DNA of 64,000 nucleotides from Salinibacterium sp. Lineage in GTDB: Bacteria; Actinomycetota; Actinomycetes; Actinomycetales; Microbacteriaceae. Location: NCBI GenBank assembly GCA_015234465.1, contig JADGNA010000011.1, positions 115,681 to 179,680 of the forward strand, written 5' to 3'. The notes below the pieces were generated by a model. It saw nothing but the letters and a program-made list of their open reading frames with translations. It did no database searches and was not told where the DNA came from. This document shows, one piece after another, positions 44,531-51,338 of this stretch. Position 1 is the stretch's first letter; every line of letters begins with the position of its first letter. The translations under genes and the position numbers were made by a program.

Positions 44531-44561
44531 CGTATACGTACGAATGATTCGTACGTATACG
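44531..44561. promoter_or_regulatory. 31-bp near-perfect palindrome upstream of beta-helix gene 2
   Basis: CGTATACGTACGAAT and its exact complement ATTCGTACGTATACG flank a single G. It is AT-richer than its surroundings and lacks a following T run, so an operator (or an RNA hairpin in the leader) is more likely than a terminator. It lies 124 bp before the GTG start at 44685. Confidence 0.65.
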
Positions 44562-44684
44562 CATGACTTTCAGCCTTCTTCCAGAGATCGTTCGTACACT
44601 GACGATTGCCCCTTGCGACGTCCATTCCGCATGTCAGGGCACCTACTTTCCCCTTTTCGCGACTCTCTTGGAGACCGTTTCATC

Positions 44685-45587
44685 GTGCCCAAAACACACG
44701 CTACTTCCGCGCGCCGTCGCGGGTTCGCCGCCGCGTTCATCGCCGCCGTAATCGCCGTCACCGGCGCAACCGTCCTCGGCAGCGCCGAGAGCGCCGCCGC
44801 CGTCACCGGACCCACCGCCACGCCCACCGCGAGCAGCACCGGCGTGCCCGCCGGCACCAAGCTCAAGGTGCACAACGGCGACCTGACGATCCGCACCGCA
44901 GGCACCGTCGTCGACGGCCTCGACATCCGCGGCTTCGTGCGCGTCGAGGCGGCGAACGTCACGATCAAGAACTCGATCGTGCGGGGCCGCCAGACCACCG
45001 GCAACGCGATCATGATCTATGCGGGCGCGGGCAAGAACCAGAACCTCAAGGTCCGCAACGTCGAGATCGCCCCGAGCTACCCCACGCCGCTCACCAACGG
45101 CATCTACGGCTTCGACTTCACGCTCGACCGCGTGAACATCCACGACGTCATCGACTCCGTGCACGTCTTCGGCGACAACGTGACGATCGCAAACTCCTAC
45201 CTGCACGACAACCTGCACTACACGAACGACCCCCACCACCGCGATGGCAGCCACGATGACAGCATCCAGGTGCAGAAGGGCAACAACATCGTCATCACGA
45301 ACAACCACATCAGCGGCTCGTACAACGCCGCCCTCATGGTGACGCAGGACCAGGGCCGCGTCTCCAACGTGCGCCTCAGCAACAACTGGATCGGTGACGG
45401 CGGATGCACCGTCAACGTCGCCGAGAAGGGCAAGGGCGCCATCCAGGGCCTCAAGGTCACCGACAACATCTTCGGTGGATCGCGCTTCGGATGCTCCATG
45501 CTGATTCCGCCGACGACCCCCGTCTACGACAAGGGCAACGTGAAGGCTGACAGCTCGGTCGTGCGCGTCGACCGCCGCCAGCAGTAG
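44685..45587 (+). CDS. Secreted right-handed beta-helix protein, paralogue 2
   Basis: A 300-aa protein with a basic N-terminus and a signal peptide (FAAAFIAAVIAVTGATVLGSAESAAA, ~13-38), a short Thr/Ala linker and the same beta-helix domain as its neighbours: VVDGLDIRGFVRVEAANVTI, VHVFGDNVTIANSYL, SHDDSIQVQKG, VNVAEKGKG. GTG 44685 is preceded by TTGGAGA; the open frame continues upstream to 44544, but that would run through the palindrome. It has its own promoter region and a strong terminator, so it is probably monocistronic. Confidence 0.85.
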   Translation: MPKTHATSARRRGFAAAFIAAVIAVTGATVLGSAESAAAVTGPTATPTASSTGVPAGTKLKVHNGDLTIRTAGTVVDGLDIRGFVRVEAANVTIKNSIVRGRQTTGNAIMIYAGAGKNQNLKVRNVEIAPSYPTPLTNGIYGFDFTLDRVNIHDVIDSVHVFGDNVTIANSYLHDNLHYTNDPHHRDGSHDDSIQVQKGNNIVITNNHISGSYNAALMVTQDQGRVSNVRLSNNWIGDGGCTVNVAEKGKGAIQGLKVTDNIFGGSRFGCSMLIPPTTPVYDKGNVKADSSVVRVDRRQQ

Positions 45588-45604
45588 CCACCGCTCGCAC
45601 AGAA

Positions 45605-45639
45605 GGGCCGCCCCGACTCTCCGTCGGGGCGGCCCTTTT
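45605..45639 (+). terminator. Rho-independent terminator after beta-helix gene 2
   Basis: GGGCCGCCCCGAC pairs with GTCGGGGCGGCCC across TCTCC, followed by TTTT. This is the clearest intrinsic terminator in the window. Confidence 0.93.
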
Positions 45640-45663
45640 GCGTCTCCAAGACCTCTGAACAAG

Positions 45664-45683
45664 TACCCCCCTTTCGGGGGATA
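45664..45683. promoter_or_regulatory. TACCCCCC-TTTC-GGGGGATA palindrome
   Basis: Upstream of the third beta-helix gene (start 45787). In reverse complement it nearly matches the element at 22171-22190, including the flanking TA. Candidate shared operator of the polysaccharide island. Confidence 0.5.
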
Positions 45684-45786
45684 CTCAGGTTGGGTCCGTA
45701 ATCTACGTCGCGCCCGAGCCGCTCCCGAAGCTCGATGACCACGGCACCCCACCCGACCGCCCCCCGAATCCGACGGAGAGCTCGCC

Positions 45787-47055
45787 ATGGCCCAACTCGA
45801 CCGCGCCCGTTGGCGCACCCTTCTCACCCTCTTCCTCAGCGGCGTGCTCCTCTCGACAGGCGCAACCGTTGGCACCACCGTGTTGACCGCGGATGGTGCT
45901 GCCACTCGTGACACCCCGGCGGAGCGCGCCGACAGTCTGCCCACCGAGGGTGGCCAGGAACCGGGCGAGCAGGAGGAGGCGCCAGCCGACACCGCCCTTG
46001 AGGGCAGCGACGACGCCCGAGACCAGGCAGGGTCTGTGCGCACGCCTGCCCCGCGGGATCCCGTGACGCCCGACTCCTCGGTGCCGTCTCCCGACTCCGC
46101 GCCGACGCCCGGCTCCGCTGTGCCGACGCCCGGCTCCGCTGTACCGACCCCCGCGCCATCACCTGACGCGCCGACCCCCGCGCCAGTGCCAGTGCCCGCG
46201 CCGGCACCGGCGAGCCCCGCCGCTCCGGCGCCTGCGAAGGCCAGCGCCCCAGCGAAGACGGCCCCCGCTTCGCCTCCCGCCAGGCCGACCTCGAATGCGG
46301 CATCCGTCGGCGTGCCAGCCGGCACGTCGCTGGCGGTGCACGCGGGTGACCTCACCATCGCGACGCCGGGCGCCGTGATCGACGGGCTCGACATCCGCGG
46401 CTTCGTGCGTGTCGAGGCACCCAATGTGACGATCAAGAACAGCGTCATCCGCGGCCGGGCCACCGATGGCAACGCGATCCTGCTGTACGCGGGCAGCGGC
46501 ACCTCCGCTGGCCTTCGCGTGATCGACAGCGAGATCGCCCCCACTCACAAGACCTCGCGCACGAACGGCGTCTATGGCTACGGGTTCACGTTGACGCGAG
46601 TCGACATTCACCACGTGATCGACGGCGTGCACATCTTCGGCGACGACGTCACGATCAGCGACTCGCGCCTGCGCGACAACCTGCACTACGCGAACGACCC
46701 CGCCCACGGCGACGGGCCGAGCCACGACGACAGCATCCAGATCCAGCAGGGACGCAACATCCACATCGTCGGCAACACGATCAGTGGCGCCCACAACGCT
46801 GCCGTGCAGATCACGCAGGACCGTGGCCGCGTCGGCAATGTCACGATCAAGGACAATCACATCTCCGGCGGCGGATGCTCCATCAATGTTGCGGAGAAGG
46901 GCAAGGGCGCCATCGCGGGCCTCACGATCGAGGGCAACGTTTTCGGCAAGTCGCGCTTCAACTGCAACATGCTCGTGCCGCCGACGACCAAGCTCGTGAA
47001 CGTCGCCAACACCACACTTGAGGGTGCGCTCACACTGAACCGTCGAGCGCAGTAG
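45787..47055 (+). CDS. Secreted right-handed beta-helix protein, paralogue 3, with long Pro/Ala linker
   Basis: A 422-aa protein: signal peptide (~10-30), an acidic stretch (~40-85), a Pro/Ala/Ser-rich spacer (~85-175) containing the tandem PTPGSAV, then the shared beta-helix domain (~180-422) with VIDGLDIRGFVRVEAPNVTI, DGVHIFGDDVTI, GPSHDDSIQIQQG and INVAEKGKGAI. The spacer would hold the domain away from the cell through the wall. The domain is closest to paralogue 1, so the three genes look like local duplicates with different N-terminal tethers. Confidence 0.87.
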   Translation: MAQLDRARWRTLLTLFLSGVLLSTGATVGTTVLTADGAATRDTPAERADSLPTEGGQEPGEQEEAPADTALEGSDDARDQAGSVRTPAPRDPVTPDSSVPSPDSAPTPGSAVPTPGSAVPTPAPSPDAPTPAPVPVPAPAPASPAAPAPAKASAPAKTAPASPPARPTSNAASVGVPAGTSLAVHAGDLTIATPGAVIDGLDIRGFVRVEAPNVTIKNSVIRGRATDGNAILLYAGSGTSAGLRVIDSEIAPTHKTSRTNGVYGYGFTLTRVDIHHVIDGVHIFGDDVTISDSRLRDNLHYANDPAHGDGPSHDDSIQIQQGRNIHIVGNTISGAHNAAVQITQDRGRVGNVTIKDNHISGGGCSINVAEKGKGAIAGLTIEGNVFGKSRFNCNMLVPPTTKLVNVANTTLEGALTLNRRAQ

Positions 47056-47100
47056 GAGACGACTCAGCGCCGCATCGCCCCAGACGCTCATCGCGGGAGT

Positions 47101-47158
47101 GGGTCCGCGGCGGGTCTCAGCGCAGCATTGGGTCCGCGGCAGGACTCAGCGCAGCATC
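47101..47158. repeat. Tandem 29-bp duplication across the beta-lactamase-like stop codon
   Basis: 47101-47129 and 47130-47158 are identical at 26 of 29 positions. The second copy includes the last codons and stop of the gene at 47146; a weaker third copy (GACTCAGCGCCGCATCG) begins near 47071. Confidence 0.8.
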
Positions 47159-48579
47159 GGCCCCGAGGCTGGCGCGATCGTCTCGACGCGCAGGCTCTGC
47201 ACGCGCGGCGGCCGCTCGGGCGTGAGCTGGATGTGTGCGCGGATCGCCCCGATGCGGCCGGGCATCGACCAGCTGACCTGCGACGGCGCGACGGACGTCT
47301 CGTCTCGGGCCGGCTCGCCCGTGAGCCCGCCGACGGCACGAAGTGCGGCCGCGAGGGTCTCCCGTCGCTGCGGGTAGGGCATGTCGAGTTCGACGTTCGG
47401 CGTGAAGAGCCCGCGCGCCGCGTCGTCGCTCCAGTCGGCGAGGAGCGCGGTCACGGCGGCCTGAGCCTCGCGCGTCTCGGGCCACAGCTGCTCGAGCAGG
47501 AACCCGGTGCGGGAGGGCCGCGCGCGCTCGAGGAGCAGGTCGAACGCCCGCGTGGTCGCGAGCGGCACGCGTGAGAAGGTCGCGTTCTCGAAGGCCACGA
47601 CGCCGAGCCCGAGTTCGGTCGACCAGCGCATGTGGGCGGAGCATCCGGGGTACCCGCCCGAGTGCGATGCGACGGGGCCTTGGTTCTCGTAGTGCTCGAC
47701 GAAGAGTCCCAGCCCGTAGGCCATCGGATGCTCGGAGCGGCCCGGCACGATGCGCTGCCCCTGCTGCATCTCGCGCCGACTGGCCCGACGGAGCACGCGC
47801 TCATCGCTGCCAGCCGGGTCGAAGGCATCCGCGAGCCATCCCGCCCACCGGGCGAGGTCGCCCACCGTACTGAACAGCCCGCCAATCGGGGAGAAGGCGC
47901 CGGGGCCCGAGAAGGGCACGTAGTCCCACTGGCCGTCGAGATGCCGTGCGCCCTGGGCCGCCTCGTCGCCCGCGTACCGATCGAACTCGAAGGCGGTGCG
48001 GCTGAGGTCGAGCGGCTCGAGGAGACGTTCGCGCACGAAGGCGCGGTAGTCGCTGCCCGACGCGGTCTCGATGGCGCGGCCAAGGAGGGCGTAGCCGAGA
48101 TTGGAGTAGCTGAAGGTCGTGCCGGGAATCGTGTCGAAGGAGAGCCCGGCGGCCAGGAGCGCGTTCAGCTCCTCCCTCGTCATGGACTCCTGGCGGTCGC
48201 CCCAGGGGTCGTCGGTTGGCAGGCCGCCCGACATGGTCAGCAGCATGCGAAGCGTGATGGCGGGCGAATCTGCGCTGGGGAGGGCGACATCCGCGAACTC
48301 GGGAACGTGCGCGCTGACGGGGTCATCGAGCCCAAGTCGGCCCTCGTCACGCAGCGCGAGCAGGGCCGCGGCGGTGAAGCTCTTGGTGCATGAGGCGATG
48401 CGGTAGGCAGTGTCGGGGCCGGGTGTCGCGCCGCTCCGCAGTGCCCCCGCCGAGCCGCTGTGCACGAGTCCGCTGCGGTCGAAGACGCCCCAGACCGCGC
48501 TCGGCGAAGCACCGCTTGCCTGCTGGCGCGTGAATACGCGGTCGACCTCGGCGAGCGCCTCGGGAGTGATGCCGTTCAT
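47146..48579 (-). CDS. Serine hydrolase of the beta-lactamase/penicillin-binding family
   Basis: A 477-aa class C beta-lactamase-fold hydrolase: S63-C-T-K66 (IASCTKSFTA), Y157-S-N159 (YSNLGYALLG) and H305-S-G-G (the KTG equivalent). About 100 extra C-terminal residues form a separate beta domain. There is no signal peptide, so it is probably cytosolic and more likely a peptidase or esterase than a resistance enzyme. ATG 48579 has AAGGGA upstream; an ATG at 48594 overlaps the recQ stop (ATGA) and is a possible alternative. Confidence 0.87.
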   Translation of the reverse strand: MNGITPEALAEVDRVFTRQQASGASPSAVWGVFDRSGLVHSGSAGALRSGATPGPDTAYRIASCTKSFTAAALLALRDEGRLGLDDPVSAHVPEFADVALPSADSPAITLRMLLTMSGGLPTDDPWGDRQESMTREELNALLAAGLSFDTIPGTTFSYSNLGYALLGRAIETASGSDYRAFVRERLLEPLDLSRTAFEFDRYAGDEAAQGARHLDGQWDYVPFSGPGAFSPIGGLFSTVGDLARWAGWLADAFDPAGSDERVLRRASRREMQQGQRIVPGRSEHPMAYGLGLFVEHYENQGPVASHSGGYPGCSAHMRWSTELGLGVVAFENATFSRVPLATTRAFDLLLERARPSRTGFLLEQLWPETREAQAAVTALLADWSDDAARGLFTPNVELDMPYPQRRETLAAALRAVGGLTGEPARDETSVAPSQVSWSMPGRIGAIRAHIQLTPERPPRVQSLRVETIAPASGPMLR

Positions 48580-48590
48580 GGTCGTTCCCT

Positions 48591-50411
48591 TCATGCTGCC
48601 GCGACGACGGCGAGCACCTGTTCGCCGTAGGTCTCGAGTTTCTTCTGCCCGACGCCACTGAGCCTCGAGAGGCCGGCGAGCGTTTCGGGCCGTGCCGTGG
48701 CGATCGCTCGCAGCGTTGCATCTCCGAAGACGATGTAGGCGGGCACGCCCTGCTCTTTCGCTGTCGCCGCACGCCACGCTCGCAGTGCCTCGAAGAGTTC
48801 CAGCTGGATGGGTTCGAGGTCGGCGACGGCGGCGCGAGCCTTGGGCGCGCGCCGAGCCGCACGTTCCGGCTCGGCGCGGAGGGAGACGGGGCGGGTGCCC
48901 GAGAGCACGGAGGCCGAAGCATCCGTCAGCGCCAGGATGCCGTAGTCGCCATGCGTTGTGAGCAGGCCCTGGGCGAGCAGCTGCCGCACGACGCCGCGCC
49001 ACTGCTGGTCGCTGAGGTCAGCGCCGATGCCCCAGGTGGCGAGCTGCTCGTGACCGTGCTGCCGGGTGCGCGGGGTCTCCTTGCCGCGGAGGATGTCGAT
49101 GATCTGGCCGGCACCGAAGGTCTGGCTGCGTTCGCGCTGCAGGCGCACGATCGTCGAGAGGAGTTTCTGGGCGGGCACGGTGCCGTCCCAGGATTCGGGC
49201 GGCGTGATGCAGGTGTCGCAGTTGCCGCAGGGCTCACTCGCCTGGCCGAAGTAGGCGAGCAGTTGCATCCGTCGACACTCGACCGTCTCGCAGAGGGCGA
49301 GCATGGCGTCGAGGTGGGCACTGAGCCGGCGTCGGTGGGCGAGGTCGCCCTCGGAGGAATCGATCATGCGGCGCTGCTGCACGACATCTTGCAGGCCGTA
49401 GGCGAGCCAGGCGGTCGAGGGGAGGCCGTCGCGGCCGGCACGACCCGTCTCCTGGTAGTAGCCCTCAACCGACTTGGGCAGGTCGAGGTGGGCGACGAAG
49501 CGCACGTCCGGCTTGTCGATCCCCATGCCGAAGGCAATCGTCGCGACCATGACGAGCCCGTCCTCGCGCAGGAAGCGCGCCTGGTTGGCGGCCCGCACCT
49601 CCGCCGGGAGGCCCGCGTGGTACGGCAGCGCGGGGATGCCGCTGGCGACGAGCATGTCGGCGGTCTTCTCGACCGACGCGCGCGAAAGGCAGTAGACAAT
49701 GCCCGCGGCATCCGGATGCTCGGTGCGGATCAGGTCGAGCAGCTGCTTGGCGGGCTGCTCCTTTGGCACTATGCGGTACTGGATGTTGGGGCGGTCGAAG
49801 CTTGCGACGAAGTGCCGGGCGTCGTCCAGTTGCAGGCGATGGGCGATCTCGGCGTGCGTCTGGCGGGTCGCGGTCGCCGTCAGGGCGATGCGGGGGATGT
49901 TCGGCCAGCGCTCGTGCAGCATCGACAGCCGCAGGTAGTCGGGGCGGAAGTCGTGCCCCCACTGCGCGACACAGTGCGCCTCGTCGATCGCGAAGAGCGC
50001 GATCGGGCCACGGTCGAAGAGGGCGACGGTCGACTCGAGCGCGAGCCGCTCGGGCGCGAGATAGAGGAGATCGACCTCGCCTGCGACGAAGGCGGCCTCG
50101 ACCCGGCGGCGCTCATCGAGGCTTTGCGTCGAGTTGAGGAACTCGGCCCGCACCCCGTTGGCCGCGAGGGCATCGACCTGGTCTTGCATGAGGGCGATGA
50201 GGGGCGAGATGACGACCCCGGTGCCCTCACGCACGAGCGCGGGCACCTGGTAGCAGAGCGACTTGCCGCCACCTGTCGGCATGAACACGAGGGCGTCGCC
50301 GCCGTCGACGACGTGACGGATGATCTCCGCCTGGTCGCCGCGGAACGCCTCGTATCCGAAGACACGGCCAAGCACCTCGAGGGCGGCGTCGGGTGAACTC
50401 ACCTGGGTCAT
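48591..50411 (-). CDS. recQ: ATP-dependent DNA helicase RecQ
   Basis: 3'-5' DNA helicase of 606 aa acting in recombination and fork repair. Motif I MPTGGGKSLCYQ (K50), motif II DEAH (143-146), TATAT motif III, QETGRAGRDG motif VI, the zinc-binding segment CRRMQLLAYFGQASEPCGNCDTC, the winged-helix RQC domain, and a C-terminal HRDC domain (LRAWRAATAKEQGVPAYIVF ... GVGQKKLETYG). I use ATG 50411; the frame continues to 50462 but adds no conserved sequence. Confidence 0.96.
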   Translation of the reverse strand: MTQVSSPDAALEVLGRVFGYEAFRGDQAEIIRHVVDGGDALVFMPTGGGKSLCYQVPALVREGTGVVISPLIALMQDQVDALAANGVRAEFLNSTQSLDERRRVEAAFVAGEVDLLYLAPERLALESTVALFDRGPIALFAIDEAHCVAQWGHDFRPDYLRLSMLHERWPNIPRIALTATATRQTHAEIAHRLQLDDARHFVASFDRPNIQYRIVPKEQPAKQLLDLIRTEHPDAAGIVYCLSRASVEKTADMLVASGIPALPYHAGLPAEVRAANQARFLREDGLVMVATIAFGMGIDKPDVRFVAHLDLPKSVEGYYQETGRAGRDGLPSTAWLAYGLQDVVQQRRMIDSSEGDLAHRRRLSAHLDAMLALCETVECRRMQLLAYFGQASEPCGNCDTCITPPESWDGTVPAQKLLSTIVRLQRERSQTFGAGQIIDILRGKETPRTRQHGHEQLATWGIGADLSDQQWRGVVRQLLAQGLLTTHGDYGILALTDASASVLSGTRPVSLRAEPERAARRAPKARAAVADLEPIQLELFEALRAWRAATAKEQGVPAYIVFGDATLRAIATARPETLAGLSRLSGVGQKKLETYGEQVLAVVAAA

Positions 50412-50552
50412 GCGTTCAAGGCTAGCTGTGACATCCGACGCCTGCGCCTGCGCTCTGGACAACGGGCAGTGCGCGAGCCTGTGCAGGATCCGCGGGTTGA
50501 GTAGCGAGCGAATCGTGCAATCGCTGGCGCGATTGCTACCGAGCGATTCGCG

Positions 50553-51125
50553 TCACTCACCCCGCGGGGAGACCGCGTAGATGAGGCGCGCGAACTGGCC
50601 GTACTTCTCGGCGCTCGTGAGGCGCAGCCGGTCGGACTCGATGCGCCGCGGGAACACGGGCGCCCCACCCGTGAGCGCGACGGGCGCGACCGACAGCGCG
50701 ATCTCGTCGAGCGCACCCGCGTCGAGGAACTGCCCTGCGAGGTCTCCCCCGCCCACGACCCAGATGTCGCCACCGGCTGCGACCTCGCGCAGCTCCTGCA
50801 GCAGTTCCGCGATCGCGCCCGAGCGGAATCGCACATCCGCTCCCTCGGGCACGGGCAAGTCCCGCGTCGTCATGACATAGACGGGCCGATCGCCGTGGAA
50901 CTCCGCCCATTTCTCCGGATGCTCGATCACGGCGTCGTGACGCAGAATCCACTCATACGTGGTCGAGCCCTCCACCAGCACGGCCGCGCCTGACGGAAAG
51001 AGTCCCTCGTCCGGATGGTCCCCACCCTCGACCGCAAAGAGCCACTCGAGGGAGTTCTGCTCATCGGCGATGAAGCCGTTGATGGTCGAGGCGGTGTCAA
51101 AGAGGATGCGTCCCTTGGTCTCCAT
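50553..51125 (-). CDS. Dihydrofolate reductase-like (RibD C-terminal) protein
   Basis: A 190-aa reductase of the RibD-C/DHFR-like group: FDTASTINGFIADEQNSLEWLF near 9-30, VYVMTTRDLP, DIWVVGGGDLAGQFLDAGALDEI (NADPH-binding GGG near 125) and GGAPVFPRR. The physiological substrate of such stand-alone proteins is not known. Separated from recQ by 141 bp with no clear terminator. Confidence 0.88.
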   Translation of the reverse strand: METKGRILFDTASTINGFIADEQNSLEWLFAVEGGDHPDEGLFPSGAAVLVEGSTTYEWILRHDAVIEHPEKWAEFHGDRPVYVMTTRDLPVPEGADVRFRSGAIAELLQELREVAAGGDIWVVGGGDLAGQFLDAGALDEIALSVAPVALTGGAPVFPRRIESDRLRLTSAEKYGQFARLIYAVSPRGE

Positions 51126-51209
51126 GCGCCGACGTTACTGCGCACCCCTGACATCCGGTGCAGCATCCGCCGCAGCATCCGCCGCAGCGCCCGGGCGCGG
51201 CATCCGAAG

Positions 51210-51267
51210 GACTGAGTTTCGGACAGATGATCGCGCCGCGGCGCAGTCATTTGTCCGAAACTCAGTC
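51210..51267. repeat. 58-bp imperfect palindrome upstream of the DHFR-like gene
   Basis: 51210-51230 and 51247-51267 are complementary at 20 of 21 positions, and the loop holds the 12-bp palindrome GCGCCGCGGCGC. It lies between the acyl-CoA oxidase stop and the DHFR-like start. Possibly a terminator, but no T run is present. Confidence 0.7.
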
Positions 51268-51282
51268 ATCCGCGGGACGCGG

Positions 51283-51334
<52 letters not shown>

Positions 51335-51338
51335 GACC

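Noticed and set aside
44531..44561. Reading the 31-bp palindrome as a terminator of the cytidylyltransferase gene
   Set aside because: The stem is AT-rich with a one-base centre and no T run follows, unlike the clear terminator at 45605.
47071..47158. Short repeats considered as a CRISPR array
   Set aside because: Copies are contiguous without spacers and there are no cas genes; it is a simple tandem duplication.
47146..48579. A dedicated beta-lactam resistance gene
   Set aside because: The protein has the catalytic motifs but no signal peptide and an extra C-terminal domain, fitting the broad serine hydrolase family better than an exported beta-lactamase.
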